A stretch of 64,000 nucleotides of DNA from Nitrospira defluvii (GCA_000196815.1 FP929003.1:1302001-1366000); one strand, 5' to 3'. Positions 29,002 to 38,362 are shown, counted from the first letter of the stretch. The notes: generated by a model from the sequence alone, not told the origin. Made by a program: numbers and translations.

Positions 29002-29055
29002 AGCGTATCTCGCGGGGCGCCCCCCTCGGCTTTCCTGAACAAACGACGCTTCACG
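28997..29055. repeat. Dispersed repeat with 10-bp inverted ends, copy 1
   Basis: CGTGAAGCGT (28997-29006) is the inverse of ACGCTTCACG (29046-29055). The same ends and an inner GAAGCGTATCTCGC recur at 63791-63858. The left arm overlaps the end of nusB and contributes its stop. Confidence 0.65.
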
Positions 29056-29077
29056 AGCGACGACTAACGAGGAAGAG

Positions 29078-30412
29078 ATGATTGACCGATACACCCGTCC
29101 GCAGATGAGTGCCATCTGGGACCTTCAACATAAATATGAAATCTGGCTGGAAGTGGAGTTGCAGGCCTGCGCTGCGTTCGAGCGTGGCGGACAGATCCCT
29201 CGCGGGACCAGCGCCCGGATTCGCAAGAAAGCCAAGATCGATGTGGCGCGCATTGCCGACATTGAAAAGGTCACAAAGCACGATGTGATCGCCTTCCTCG
29301 AATCACTGATGGATTCCGTCGGACCTGAACACCGGTTCCTCCATATGGGACTCACCTCCTCTGACATCGTCGACACGTCGCTGGCGGTGCAGATGACCGA
29401 AGCGCTCGACCTGATTCTCGAGGATCTCGACGAGCTGATCGCGGTGCTGAAGAAGCGGGCGATCGAGCATCGCCATACGGTGATGGTGGGGCGGTCGCAC
29501 GGTATTCATGGCGAGCCGGTGTCGTTCGGGTTCAAGCTAGCGATTTGGTATGAGGAGGCCTGCCGGCACCGGACACGCCTTGAAGCGGCCCGCAAGGATA
29601 TCGCCGTCGGCAAGCTTTCGGGCGCGATGGGCACCTTTGCGCATCAAGGCCCCGAAATTGAAGAGTATGTCTGCGCCAAGATGGGGCTCGCGTCGGATCC
29701 GGTGTCCAACCAGATCGTACAGCGTGACCGGCATGCGGCCTATGCCTCGGCGCTTGCGCTGCTGGCGGCGACCATTGAAAAAATCGCCACCGAAATTCGT
29801 CATCTGCAGCGCACGGAGGTGCTGGAGGCGGAAGAATATTTCTCCGTCGGACAGAAGGGCTCATCGGCGATGCCACACAAGCGCAACCCGATTGCGTCGG
29901 AAAACCTGTGCGGCCTGGCGCGTCTGGTACGCGGCAATAGCCTGGCCGCGTTGGAGAATGTGGCGCTGTGGCATGAGCGCGATATCAGCCACTCTTCGGT
30001 GGAGCGGGTGATCATGCCGGACAGCACCATTCTAGTTGATTACATGTTGGCCCGCGTGACCGACCTGGTGAAGAATCTGATCGTGTATCCCGAGCGAATG
30101 CAACGCAACCTCGATCTGACCGGAGGTCTGGTCTACTCGCAGCGGCTGCTGCTGGCCTTGATCGATAAGGGTGCCCAGCGCAAAGAGTCGTACGAAGCGG
30201 TTCAGCGCAATGCGATGACGGCTTGGAAAGGCGGGGTCGGGTTTCAGGAGCTGGTCGGTCGCGATCCGTTCATCACGACCCACTTGAAACCGCACGAAAT
30301 CACCGCCTGTTTCGATCCGGCCTACTACCTGCGGCATCTGGACCAAGTCTTCCGCCGGGTGTTCGGATCGAGTGGCGCTTCATCGGCAAAGCGACGGAGG
30401 TCACGGGCATGA
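29078..30412 (+). CDS. purB: Adenylosuccinate lyase
   Basis: A 444-residue lyase acting twice in purine synthesis, releasing fumarate from SAICAR and from adenylosuccinate. Family blocks are RSHGIHGEPVSFGFKLA (near 150), MGTFAHQGPEIEEYV and the fumarase-superfamily signature GSSAMPHKRNPIASEN near residue 277. A GAGGAAGAG SD precedes the ATG. It heads a run of purine genes on this strand, and its stop overlaps the start of cld (ATGA). Confidence 0.96.
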   Translation: MIDRYTRPQMSAIWDLQHKYEIWLEVELQACAAFERGGQIPRGTSARIRKKAKIDVARIADIEKVTKHDVIAFLESLMDSVGPEHRFLHMGLTSSDIVDTSLAVQMTEALDLILEDLDELIAVLKKRAIEHRHTVMVGRSHGIHGEPVSFGFKLAIWYEEACRHRTRLEAARKDIAVGKLSGAMGTFAHQGPEIEEYVCAKMGLASDPVSNQIVQRDRHAAYASALALLAATIEKIATEIRHLQRTEVLEAEEYFSVGQKGSSAMPHKRNPIASENLCGLARLVRGNSLAALENVALWHERDISHSSVERVIMPDSTILVDYMLARVTDLVKNLIVYPERMQRNLDLTGGLVYSQRLLLALIDKGAQRKESYEAVQRNAMTAWKGGVGFQELVGRDPFITTHLKPHEITACFDPAYYLRHLDQVFRRVFGSSGASSAKRRRSRA

Positions 30413-31203
30413 ACTTCCGGTCGGCAGGACGAATCGCGGTGTTGGCCGGTTTGCTGGTGCTGGTCGCGGTTTGGCCTGCTCCCGCAGCCGATCGCGAGAA
30501 GTTACTGACCGAGTCCGGCGTCTACGGGACATTTGCGACCTTCCAGATGGACCATGACTGGTGGGATCTCCCGGGTGAGTCGCGTGTTATTTCAGTGGCG
30601 GAGGTGAAGGGATTAGTCGAGCAGTGGTCCGGCAAGATTTTGGTCGAGTCCTATCTGCTCCGGGGGTTATCCGACCATGCCGATCTCATGTTTCGTGTGC
30701 ATGCCCGGACCTTGTCGGACACACAGCAGTTTCTCTCGGCATTCATGGGTACTCGATTGGGACGCCATCTCACCTCAGGCGGACTTCTTCATGGCGTGAG
30801 CAAGAAGCCGACCTATGTTGCCGGTTTCCCTGAATCCATGAAGACGGAGTTACAGGTGAACGGCGAATCCGGTTCCAGGCCGTACGCAATTGTGATCCCT
30901 ATCAAGAAGGACGCGGAATGGTGGGCACTGGACCAGGAAGCACGGACCGCCCTGATGCAAGAGCATACGCAGGCGGCGCTTCCCTATCTGAAGACGGTGA
31001 AACGAAAACTGTATCATTCGACGGGTCTCGACGACGTCGATTTCATCACCTATTTTGAAACCGAGAGGTTGGAGGACTTTCACAATCTGGTGCGGGCGCT
31101 GCAGCAGGTGAAGGAATTCCGCCACAATCGACGCTTCGGACATCCGACCCTATTGGGCACGATGAGTCCGCTGGATGAGATCCTGGAAAAGTTCGCACAG
31201 TAG
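30409..31203 (+). CDS. cld: Periplasmic chlorite dismutase
   Basis: A 264-residue heme b protein that converts chlorite to chloride and O2. The ATG at 30409 overlaps the purB stop, has GGAGG at 30396-30400, and gives a signal peptide cleaved after residue 26 (PAPA|ADREK). In mature numbering the proximal heme ligand is His160 (precursor His186) and the distal catalytic arginine is Arg173 (precursor Arg199 in KRKLYHSTG), exactly the numbers reported for 'Ca. Nitrospira defluvii' Cld. Length and the C-terminal heme-binding ferredoxin-like domain match the long, homopentameric lineage. The physiological substrate in Nitrospira is uncertain; chlorite detoxification is the known activity. Its location inside the purine operon is unexpected. 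Confidence 0.96.
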   Translation: MNFRSAGRIAVLAGLLVLVAVWPAPAADREKLLTESGVYGTFATFQMDHDWWDLPGESRVISVAEVKGLVEQWSGKILVESYLLRGLSDHADLMFRVHARTLSDTQQFLSAFMGTRLGRHLTSGGLLHGVSKKPTYVAGFPESMKTELQVNGESGSRPYAIVIPIKKDAEWWALDQEARTALMQEHTQAALPYLKTVKRKLYHSTGLDDVDFITYFETERLEDFHNLVRALQQVKEFRHNRRFGHPTLLGTMSPLDEILEKFAQ

Positions 31204-31218
31204 TCGAAGGAGAGAGGG

Positions 31219-31932
31219 ATGACCGTCGAACCAGCAGGCACGATGATCTATGAGGGCAAGGCCAAGAAGATTTTCACAACTGATCGGCCCGACCAGGTGT
31301 TGCAGTATTTCAAGGACGATGCGACGGCCTTCAATGCACAGAAGCGCGGAACCATCGTCGATAAAGGGGTGGTGAACAATAAGGTGTCGGAGCGGCTGTT
31401 CCGGCTTCTCGAACAGCAGGGGATTTCGACGCACTTCATCGAACGCGTCAGCGACCGGGAGATGCTCACCAAGAGAGTGACGATTGTGCCGGTCGAAGTG
31501 GTGGTCCGGAACGTCGTTGCGGGGAGCCTCGCGAAGCGGCTGGGCCTCAAGGAAGGCGCGGCCATCGACCCGGCGATCATCGAGTTTTATTACAAAGACG
31601 ATGCCTTGGGCGATCCGCTTGTGAACGACGATCACCTGCGTCTGTTGAATGTGGCGACTCCGGCCGTGCTGCGGGAGATGCGTGAGCTAGGCCACAAGAT
31701 CAATGCCGTGTTGCTGCCGTTCTTCAAAGAACGCCGGATGATGCTTGTCGATTTCAAGTTGGAGTTCGGCGTCTTTCACAATCGACTCATCCTCGCCGAC
31801 GAAATTTCTCCCGATACCTGCCGGTTCTGGGACCAGACGACCAAAGAGTCGATGGACAAGGACCGGTTCCGGAAGGATTTGGGCAAAATCGAAGAGGCGT
31901 ATCAGGAAGTGTTGAGGCGGGTGTGCGAATAG
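31219..31932 (+). CDS. purC: SAICAR synthase
   Basis: A 237-residue enzyme that ligates aspartate to CAIR in purine synthesis. The N-terminal YEGKAKKIFTTDRPDQVLQY ATP-binding block, the VVRNVVAGSLAKRLGLKEG segment and the LVDFKLEFGVFHNRLILADE and SPDTCRFWDQTTKES signatures are intact. SD AAGGAGAGAGGG precedes the ATG. It follows cld by 15 bases, so cld is bracketed by purine genes. Confidence 0.96.
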   Translation: MTVEPAGTMIYEGKAKKIFTTDRPDQVLQYFKDDATAFNAQKRGTIVDKGVVNNKVSERLFRLLEQQGISTHFIERVSDREMLTKRVTIVPVEVVVRNVVAGSLAKRLGLKEGAAIDPAIIEFYYKDDALGDPLVNDDHLRLLNVATPAVLREMRELGHKINAVLLPFFKERRMMLVDFKLEFGVFHNRLILADEISPDTCRFWDQTTKESMDKDRFRKDLGKIEEAYQEVLRRVCE

Positions 31933-31939
31933 GGGCGGC

Positions 31940-32167
31940 ATGAACCGGTTTCTCCAGTTGTTTTTGAACTATGGTCTGGTGGCGGCGATTCTGGTGTGGG
32001 CGGCCACGGTGGCGTTGATGGCCTATCACCTCACGGAATCCCCCTGGCGTTGGGCGTTTGTCCTGATGTCGCTGGCAGGGCTCGGGACCATCGGCGTGAT
32101 CTTTTGGATCAGGAAGTACGTGCAGAGGGTCGGCAAAGCACAGCAGGAAGTGGGAAAAGCACAATGA
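31940..32167 (+). CDS. Small two-helix membrane protein
   Basis: A 75-residue protein with two predicted membrane helices (LFLNYGLVAAILVWAATVAL and WAFVLMSLAGLGTIGVIFWI) and a short basic tail. It lies 7 bases after purC, and its TGA stop overlaps the purS ATG, so it is translated as part of the purine operon. SD AGGGGCGGC is weak. No family recognised; the role in purine metabolism, if any, is unknown. Confidence 0.65.
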   Translation: MNRFLQLFLNYGLVAAILVWAATVALMAYHLTESPWRWAFVLMSLAGLGTIGVIFWIRKYVQRVGKAQQEVGKAQ

Positions 32168-32403
32168 AAGCCAAGATTCATGTGACGCTGAAGCAGGGAA
32201 TTCTCGATCCGCAGGGGAAGGCGATCGAACATGCGCTGGACTCCCTCGGGTTTAAGACTGCGGGAAACGTGCGGGTCGGCAAGTACATGGAAGTCGACGT
32301 GAACGAAGCGGACCGCGCCAAGGCGGACGCCCAGGTGAAGCAGATGTGTGAAAAATTGCTGGCGAATACGGTGATCGAGGATTATCGGTACGAACTCGGA
32401 TAG
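32164..32403 (+). CDS. purS: Phosphoribosylformylglycinamidine synthase, PurS subunit
   Basis: A 79-residue small subunit that bridges PurQ and PurL in the FGAM synthase complex. The MKAKIHVTLKQGILDPQGKA opening and the end NTVIEDYRYEL are characteristic. The start overlaps the stop of the preceding membrane-protein gene (ATGA). Followed by purQ and purL as usual for the three-subunit form. Confidence 0.95.
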   Translation: MKAKIHVTLKQGILDPQGKAIEHALDSLGFKTAGNVRVGKYMEVDVNEADRAKADAQVKQMCEKLLANTVIEDYRYELG

Positions 32404-32497
32404 GAGCAGATGGCTTGTAGCCTATAGCTGTTGGCAGGGGCCGTGACCTCGTTCCAGTCTCATGCCCTATGCCATGGGCCGCAAGCTCGTTGGAATT

Positions 32498-33220
32498 ATG
32501 AAAATCGGCGTGGTGGTATTTCCCGGCAGTAATTGCGATCACGATTGCCAATACATCTTTAAGGATGTGCTCGGCCAGTACGTGGAAATGATCTGGCATA
32601 AGGAAACTCTGCTCGCAGGCCTGGATGCGATCGTGCTGCCGGGCGGGTTTTCCTACGGGGATTATTTGCGGACTGGCGCCATCGCGCGGTTTTCTCCGGT
32701 GATGGGAGCCGTGAAGGCCTTTGCGAATAAGGGTGGCCTGGTCATCGGCATCTGCAACGGGTTTCAGATTCTTCTGGAAGCGGGTTTGTTGCCGGGTGTG
32801 ATGTTGCGCAACACCTCGCTCAATTTTATCTGCAAAGACGTCTACGTGAAGGTAGAAAATGCGGCGACCCGATTTACGAATCAATGCGAATCCGGCCAGG
32901 TGCTGAAGATTCCCATCGCGCATGCCGACGGCAACTATTACACCGACCCGGTCACGCTCGGCGGCATCAAAGCCAATGCACAAGTGATCTTTCGCTACTG
33001 CACGGCAGACGGCAAGGTGACGCCCGATGCGAACCCGAACGGTTCGCTGGATAACATCGCCGGAATCATGAATGCGGATGGAAATGTGCTGGGCATGATG
33101 CCGCATCCCGAGCGCAGTGCGGAAGCGATATTGGGCAATGAAGATGGCCGGCTGATCTTTCAGTCGATGTTGAGCTCGTTCGGTAAGCCTGAATTGCAAT
33201 CCAAGTTGATTGGAGTATGA
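32498..33220 (+). CDS. purQ: Phosphoribosylformylglycinamidine synthase, PurQ subunit
   Basis: A 240-residue glutamine amidotransferase that supplies ammonia to PurL. The nucleophile is Cys86 in [19 protein letters not shown]; the oxyanion block [16 protein letters not shown] and the late His/Glu ([10 protein letters not shown]) complete the class I triad. The start at 32498 ([14 protein letters not shown]) is chosen by alignment with the family; an ATG at 32462 would add 12 atypical residues and has no SD. Spacing of 94 bases from purS is the largest gap in the purS-purQ-purL group. Confidence 0.95.
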   Translation: MKIGVVVFPGSNCDHDCQYIFKDVLGQYVEMIWHKETLLAGLDAIVLPGGFSYGDYLRTGAIARFSPVMGAVKAFANKGGLVIGICNGFQILLEAGLLPGVMLRNTSLNFICKDVYVKVENAATRFTNQCESGQVLKIPIAHADGNYYTDPVTLGGIKANAQVIFRYCTADGKVTPDANPNGSLDNIAGIMNADGNVLGMMPHPERSAEAILGNEDGRLIFQSMLSSFGKPELQSKLIGV

Positions 33221-33288
33221 CGGTCGGATCGCGTGAGCAGCGATACCGGAACTGTCGGTAACCCCCTACGATTGAGAATGTGTCATTC

Positions 33289-35535
33289 ATGAACGCACTG
33301 GTTATTACCAAAGCCATCCTTGAACAGCATAAGCTGAGCGATGACGAATATAAGAAGATCCTGGAGATCCTGGGGCGAGAACCCAACTGGACCGAATTGG
33401 GTATGTTTTCGGCCATGTGGAGCGAACATTGTTCCTACAAGAGCTCCCGCATCCACCTGAAGAAGTTGCCGACGACGGGGCCGCGTGTGGTTCAGGGGCC
33501 CGGCGAAAATGCCGGCGCTGTGGATATCGGGGATGGTCTGTGCGCGGTGTTCAAGATGGAGTCTCACAACCATCCTTCTTTCATCGAGCCCTACCAGGGT
33601 GCGGCCACGGGAGTAGGTGGAATTCTGCGCGATATTTTTACGATGGGTGCCCGGCCGATTGCGTTGTTGAACTCGCTAAGATTCGGCGGATTGGACAATG
33701 CGAATACCCGCCATCTGCTCAAAGGTGTGGTGTCGGGCATTGCCGGTTACGGCAACTGCATGGGGGTGCCGACCGTCGGCGGGGAGATTGTCTTCAACGA
33801 CATCTATGCCCTGAATCCTCTGGTGAATGTGTTCTGTCTGGGCATTGCCAAGAAGGATAAGATTTTTCTGGGTAAGGCGGCCGGCATCGGCAACCCGGTA
33901 ATCTATTTCGGTTCGAAGACCGGGCGTGACGGGATTCACGGCGCGACGATGGCCTCGGACTCGTTCGATGAACAAGCCGCTCAGAAGCGTCCGACCGTAC
34001 AGGTCGGTGACCCGTTTACTGAGAAGCTATTGCTCGAAGCCTGTTTGGAACTGATGGCCGGTGATTGCCTGGTCGGCATTCAAGACATGGGCGCTGCCGG
34101 TTTAACGAGTTCGGCCTGCGAAATGGCTTCGCGTGAAGGCACGGGTGTGGAGTTGGAATTGGCAGATGTACCGCGCCGAGAACCGGGGATGACGCCCTAC
34201 GAGATCATGCTCTCGGAATCCCAGGAACGGATGTTGATGGTGGCGAAGGCCGGTCGTGAAGATGAAGTGATTAAGATCTGCCGTAAGTGGGATCTGGATG
34301 TGGCGGTGATCGGCCGGGTGACGGATACGGGCAAGGTCGTCCTCAAAGAGAATGGCCAAGTGGTTGCCGAGATTCCAGCCAAGGCTCTGGCCGACGAGGG
34401 GCCCCGGTATGACCGGCCGAGTTCGCCGCCTGCCTATCAGGAGATGTTGCAGGCGTTGAATCACGATGCGCTGCCCGATGTCAAAGACGCCAATGCCGCA
34501 TTGCTCGCGCTCCTTGATTCGCCGACCATTGCCAGTAAGCGGTGGGTTTACGAGCAGTATGACCACATGGTGCGAACGAATACGATGGTGCGTCCAGGAT
34601 CGGATGCGGCGGTGTTGCGGGTGAAGGGGACGAATAAGGCGCTGGCGTTATCCGTCGATTGCAACGGACGCTATTGTCTCCTGAATCCTTATGAGGGCGC
34701 CAAGATTGCCATTGCGGAATGTGCGCGAAACCTGGCCTGCTCGGGAGCTGAGCCGATCGGCGTGACCGACTGCCTGAATTTCGGCAATCCGCAACGGCCT
34801 GAGGTCATGTGGCAGTTCGTGCTTGCGATTGAAGGGCTCAAGGATGCGTGCGAGGCGTTGAATGTGCCTATCGTGAGCGGCAACGTGAGTTTGTACAATG
34901 AGACGAACGACCTATCGATTTACCCCACGCCGATGATCGGGATGGTCGGGTTGATCGAAGACGCCGATTGTGCCGTGACGCAGTGGTTCAAGGGACGCGG
35001 CGATGCGATCATTCTCCTAGGCCAGACCCGTGAAGATCTCGGTGGAACGGAATACTTAAAGGTATTGCACCATCGGGAGCAGGGTTCGCCGCCTTTGCTG
35101 AGTCTGGATACCGAAAAGGCTGTGCAGGCTTGCACGATTCGACTCATTCGCGAGGGGTTGGTGTTGTCGGCCCATGACTGTTCCGATGGCGGATTGGCGG
35201 TGGCGCTGACGGAGTGTTGCATCTCGGGTTCAGCTCAACGACTGGGCGCTGTGGTACAATTGCCCCTTGACGGTCTTCGTCGAGACGCATTGCTTTTTGG
35301 GGAAAGCCAATCGCGAATTCTGCTCTCCGTGAAAGCGGAGCTGGCCGAGCGGGTCTTGGATGTGGCCTGGGATGCCGGTGTTCATGCCGCTCGGATCGGT
35401 ACAGTCGGAGGTGACCGGCTGGTGATTCAAGTAGACGGTGATCAGCGGGCGTCTGGCTGCAACATCGATCTCGAGTTGACCGCACTGTATGACCATTGGG
35501 GATCGGCGATCCCTCGTGCATTAGGTCAGGACTAG
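33289..35535 (+). CDS. purL: Phosphoribosylformylglycinamidine synthase, PurL subunit
   Basis: A 748-residue small-type PurL that forms FGAM from FGAR, ATP and ammonia passed from PurQ. Recognisable are [20 protein letters not shown], the [12 protein letters not shown] segment, [26 protein letters not shown] (ATP/metal site) and [15 protein letters not shown]. Length fits the B. subtilis-type enzyme that needs PurS and PurQ, both encoded just upstream. The start at 33289 is preferred over GTG 33280; neither has a strong SD. Confidence 0.96.
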   Translation: MNALVITKAILEQHKLSDDEYKKILEILGREPNWTELGMFSAMWSEHCSYKSSRIHLKKLPTTGPRVVQGPGENAGAVDIGDGLCAVFKMESHNHPSFIEPYQGAATGVGGILRDIFTMGARPIALLNSLRFGGLDNANTRHLLKGVVSGIAGYGNCMGVPTVGGEIVFNDIYALNPLVNVFCLGIAKKDKIFLGKAAGIGNPVIYFGSKTGRDGIHGATMASDSFDEQAAQKRPTVQVGDPFTEKLLLEACLELMAGDCLVGIQDMGAAGLTSSACEMASREGTGVELELADVPRREPGMTPYEIMLSESQERMLMVAKAGREDEVIKICRKWDLDVAVIGRVTDTGKVVLKENGQVVAEIPAKALADEGPRYDRPSSPPAYQEMLQALNHDALPDVKDANAALLALLDSPTIASKRWVYEQYDHMVRTNTMVRPGSDAAVLRVKGTNKALALSVDCNGRYCLLNPYEGAKIAIAECARNLACSGAEPIGVTDCLNFGNPQRPEVMWQFVLAIEGLKDACEALNVPIVSGNVSLYNETNDLSIYPTPMIGMVGLIEDADCAVTQWFKGRGDAIILLGQTREDLGGTEYLKVLHHREQGSPPLLSLDTEKAVQACTIRLIREGLVLSAHDCSDGGLAVALTECCISGSAQRLGAVVQLPLDGLRRDALLFGESQSRILLSVKAELAERVLDVAWDAGVHAARIGTVGGDRLVIQVDGDQRASGCNIDLELTALYDHWGSAIPRALGQD

Positions 35536-35547
35536 GATACGAACGTC

Positions 35548-36978
35548 ATGGCCAACGAACTCCCGCTGATTTCTCCCGATAAGTTCCACGACGAATGTGC
35601 CGTGTTCGGTATTTACGGCCATAAAGAAGCCGCGAACCTCGCCTATCTTGGTCTTTACGCGCTGCAACATCGCGGACAGGAAGCTTCCGGCATTGTCTCG
35701 AATGACGGCGAACAGTTCTATGTCGAAAAGGGGCAGGGCCTCGTCGCAGATATTTTTTCGCAACAGGCCTTGGCACGTCTGCCCGGCACGATGGCGATCG
35801 GCCACAACCGCTATTCCACCGCGGGTGGGGCGGGCCTCAAGAATGTGCAGCCCTTGAGCGTCAATTTCGCCTTCGGTAACCTGGCCGTGGCGCACAACGG
35901 GAATTTGATCAATGCCACCATGCTTCGCAGTGAACTGGAAGCCTACGGTGCTATTTTTCAATCGACGTCCGACACGGAAGTCATCATCCATCTCATCGCT
36001 CATTCGCGGGCGGATACGCTGCTGGACCGGGTCATCGATTCGCTCACCCAGGTTCGCGGCGCATTTTCGGTGGTTCTGATGACCGATCAGGGCATTGTCG
36101 CCGCGCGCGATCCCCATGGATTCCGCCCCCTGTGCCTGGGACGGTTTCGTGACGCCTGGATAGTGGCCTCAGAAAGTTGCGCGTTCGATCTGTTGGATGC
36201 CGAATATGTAAGGGAGATCGAACCGGGAGAGCTGGTGGTACTGGATCATCAGGGCGTCACCAGTTATAAGCCATTCGCTCAAACCAAGCCGGCTATGTGT
36301 GTGTTTGAATATGTCTACTTTGCCCGTCCTGATAGCCGCATTTTTGGAGGCAAAGCCGTCTATTCCATCCGGAAGGCATTCGGACGGCAATTGGCGCAAG
36401 AATCACGGGTTGAGGCGGACATCGTGATTCCTGTGCCGGATTCCGGGGTGCCAGCGGCGTTGGGTTACTCGGAAGGGTCGGGGTTTCCTTTTGAAACCGG
36501 ACTGATCCGGAATCATTATGTGGGTCGCACCTTCATCGAGCCGGAGCAGTCAATTCGTCACTTCGGGGTGAAGGTGAAGCTCAATGCCGTTCCCGAAGTG
36601 CTCGAAGGGAAACGCGTCGTCGTCGTAGACGATTCGTTAGTCCGGGGAACGACGAGCCGAAAAATCGTTAAGATGCTGCGTCATGCCGGAGCCAAAGAAG
36701 TGCATATGCGCATTAGTTCTCCGCCGATCGTGTCGCCCTGTTTCTATGGCATCGATACCCCGACCAAGAAGGAATTGATCGCGTCCAGCCACACCACCGA
36801 AGAGATTCGCAAATACATCACCGCTGATAGCCTTGCCTACTTGAGCCTGGACGGCATGGTGAAGGCGGCTCCCGGCTCGCCGGGGCAGTACTGCGATGCC
36901 TGCTTTACCGAACAATATCCCATCTCCTTTACCCGGGCAGAAGAACTCCAACTCGGGCTCTTTGAAGCTCCACGCTGA
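35548..36978 (+). CDS. purF: Amidophosphoribosyltransferase
   Basis: A 476-residue enzyme for the first committed purine step, PRPP plus glutamine to phosphoribosylamine. Cys17 (HDECAVFG) is the N-terminal nucleophile expected after removal of a 16-residue propeptide. The PRPP loop is [20 protein letters not shown]. Four cysteines placed like the B. subtilis Fe-S ligands are present: Cys251 (MCVFEYVYF), Cys398 (CFYGID), Cys449 and Cys452 (CDAC), so this is the [4Fe-4S], oxygen-sensitive class. It begins 12 bases after purL and closes the purine operon. Confidence 0.96.
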   Translation: MANELPLISPDKFHDECAVFGIYGHKEAANLAYLGLYALQHRGQEASGIVSNDGEQFYVEKGQGLVADIFSQQALARLPGTMAIGHNRYSTAGGAGLKNVQPLSVNFAFGNLAVAHNGNLINATMLRSELEAYGAIFQSTSDTEVIIHLIAHSRADTLLDRVIDSLTQVRGAFSVVLMTDQGIVAARDPHGFRPLCLGRFRDAWIVASESCAFDLLDAEYVREIEPGELVVLDHQGVTSYKPFAQTKPAMCVFEYVYFARPDSRIFGGKAVYSIRKAFGRQLAQESRVEADIVIPVPDSGVPAALGYSEGSGFPFETGLIRNHYVGRTFIEPEQSIRHFGVKVKLNAVPEVLEGKRVVVVDDSLVRGTTSRKIVKMLRHAGAKEVHMRISSPPIVSPCFYGIDTPTKKELIASSHTTEEIRKYITADSLAYLSLDGMVKAAPGSPGQYCDACFTEQYPISFTRAEELQLGLFEAPR

Positions 36979-37010
36979 CCTCTTTGTCATCGGCGGTTCT
37001 TAGGATCGTC

Positions 37011-37038
37011 TGGACTTCCTCCTGCGCCTTGCTAGACT
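37011..37038 (+). promoter_or_regulatory. Predicted promoter of the RiPP-like locus
   Basis: TGGACT (37011-37016) and TAGACT (37033-37038) are spaced by 16 bases. The ATG of the first gene lies 7 bases after the -10 box, with no SD, which suggests a leaderless mRNA. Confidence 0.45.
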
Positions 37039-37045
37039 GATTGGC

Positions 37046-37486
37046 ATGTCGCTGGTCCGGAAATATCGAGTGATCGTTGCCACTGGTGTTGTGGTCGTTG
37101 GGGTCCGCATCGCGTCCCGCTTGACGAGTCTCAGGCGATTGCTCGGCTGGTTATTATGCGAGATGTCAGGTGATCCGGATGAGCGCACGATGGAAGATGT
37201 GGCCTATTACGTGGATCGATGGCTCGCGCTGTTTCCATACAATCTGAAGGGAAATTGTTTCCCCCGAGCGTTAGCGCTGTTCTTTTTCGCCCGCCGTGCC
37301 GGCCTCCCCGTTCAATTCAAATGCGGAGTGATGATGCTCAATCAGCAGCTGGAAGGACACGCATGGCTGGTGCTGGATGGTCATGTGTTTCTTGAGCCGT
37401 CCTCCTACTGGCAATCGTTTACCGTGACGGTCAGCTTCCCCGAATCCCTGGTTTCTTCAAGTACTCGATCTTCTCGCATCTCCTGA
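37046..37486 (+). CDS. Transglutaminase-like protease, lasso-peptide B2 type
   Basis: A 146-residue protein of the transglutaminase-core family found as the B (or B2) leader protease in lasso-peptide loci. Its catalytic residues fit: Cys71 in LKGNCFPRALALFFFARRAG, His105 and Asp111 in EGHAWLVLDGHVFLEP. The N-terminal 30 residues are hydrophobic and basic. The last 20 residues (serine-rich) look non-conserved. It opens a locus that continues with a PqqD-like protein, a tiny precursor, a kinase-like protein and a nucleotidyltransferase. In known systems this enzyme removes the leader peptide after the PqqD-like B1 protein presents it. Confidence 0.8.
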   Translation: MSLVRKYRVIVATGVVVVGVRIASRLTSLRRLLGWLLCEMSGDPDERTMEDVAYYVDRWLALFPYNLKGNCFPRALALFFFARRAGLPVQFKCGVMMLNQQLEGHAWLVLDGHVFLEPSSYWQSFTVTVSFPESLVSSSTRSSRIS

Positions 37487-37810
37487 GACCTTCTCTGCAC
37501 ATGACCGTTCTTTTGCGGTCGGCTGGACCTGGCTGGCCTGGGCGAGTTTTAAAACCCATCAGCTCCCCAGCCGTACGCCCTTTTCATCTGTGTTCCATGA
37601 AAAAAACCGGCTCCCCCCAAAGGGAGGTGGATCCCAATCTCACTGGGAATGGCGAAACGAGCGTGGTGACGATAGTTTCGCCCTTGTGTTGCAGTGATGT
37701 GCACGATTTGCTTGTGGGGAGACCGTGACTTTGCGGAACAATCGGTTGGGGAGCGAATGATGGTATCAGAGCAGTCGCATGTTCTCAGCAATCTGACCAG
37801 GAGTAGCACT
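37487..37810. other. 324-base stretch between the B2-like and PqqD-like genes
   Basis: A possible 75-codon frame at 37501-37728 has no SD and a composition unlike a protein, so it was not called. No second precursor with a YxxPxL leader was found on the plus strand. Two small inverted repeats are present but neither ends in a U-run. Confidence 0.4.
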
Positions 37811-38128
37811 ATGCCTGCCACTGTGCATTTGTGGAGTGAGCGTCATCTCGAATTGTCCGAAGTGTTTCCCAGGCAGGATGAACAGGTCCACAGCACGGTT
37901 CTTGATGGTGAAAGTGTGCTGTTGAATCTGAGCTCCGGCCGTTACTACACGCTCAATGTCGTCGGATCAACCATCTGGGATTTGTGCAGAGGGGAGCAGT
38001 CGCTACGGCAGATTCACTCAACAATCTGTGCCAGGTTTGACGTGCCTGAACAGCAGGCTCAGGACGATATGTTGGAGTTGATGGTGCTTTTGGAGCAGGA
38101 AGGATTACTTCACACAGAAAGGAGGTGA
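37811..38128 (+). CDS. PqqD-like RiPP recognition protein (lasso B1 type)
   Basis: A 105-residue PqqD-family protein. SVLLNLSSGRYYTLNVVGST IWDL is the typical beta-sheet and helix of the RiPP recognition element, and SLRQIHSTICARFDVPEQQA plus MLELMVLLEQEGLL form the following helices. Such proteins bind the leader peptide of a precursor. The start at 37811 is preceded by AGGAG; an upstream ATG pair at 37757-37762 (MMVSEQS) has a GGGGAG and is an alternative giving a longer N-terminus. The next gene encodes a peptide with the matching leader motif, only 6 bases downstream. Confidence 0.82.
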   Translation: MPATVHLWSERHLELSEVFPRQDEQVHSTVLDGESVLLNLSSGRYYTLNVVGSTIWDLCRGEQSLRQIHSTICARFDVPEQQAQDDMLELMVLLEQEGLLHTERR

Positions 38129-38134
38129 GGGAGA

Positions 38135-38248
38135 ATGGAGCGACAGATAAAACCCGAATACGTCAAGCCTGCGCTCGTGAAACACGAGTTGCTGCGCGAC
38201 GTGACGGCCATTCAGTTGTCCCGCGTGCTGGATCGAACACCCGCATAA
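38135..38248 (+). CDS. Candidate lasso-type RiPP precursor peptide
   Basis: A 37-residue peptide (MERQIKPEYVKPALVKHELL, then RDVTAIQLSRVLDRTPA). Tyr9-x-x-Pro12-x-Leu14 is the YxxPxL motif that PqqD-like B1 proteins recognise in lasso leaders, and the Val-Thr-Ala at 23-25 fits the conserved threonine at position -2 of such leaders. The excellent SD AAAGGAGGTGA, the position directly after the PqqD-like gene and a strong stem-loop after the stop (38277-38307) support expression. Cleavage after Ala25 would leave IQLSRVLDRTPA with Asp at position 8, a ring acceptor position, but the core is short and does not begin with glycine. A decayed core is equally possible. Confidence 0.7.
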   Translation: MERQIKPEYVKPALVKHELLRDVTAIQLSRVLDRTPA

Positions 38249-38276
38249 CATGTCAGGCGCTCCTGTGAGAGTCATG

Positions 38277-38307
38277 GAGCTGGCCGGTTAAGTAGACCGG
38301 CCAGCTC
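38277..38307 (+). other. 12-bp perfect stem-loop after the precursor gene
   Basis: GAGCTGGCCGGT (38277-38288) pairs fully with ACCGGCCAGCTC (38296-38307) around a 7-base loop. No U-run follows. Stem-loops behind precursor genes commonly stabilise the precursor mRNA or cause partial termination before the enzyme genes, and that is the likely use here. Confidence 0.65.
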
Positions 38308-38362
38308 ACCCTATACCTGTATGGTAGTGACGACAGGCAGAAGGTTGAAAGGAGAAGCGGCA

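Noticed and set aside
37501-37728. Possible second gene or precursor in the RiPP locus
   Set aside because: No SD, no leader motif, and composition unlike a protein.
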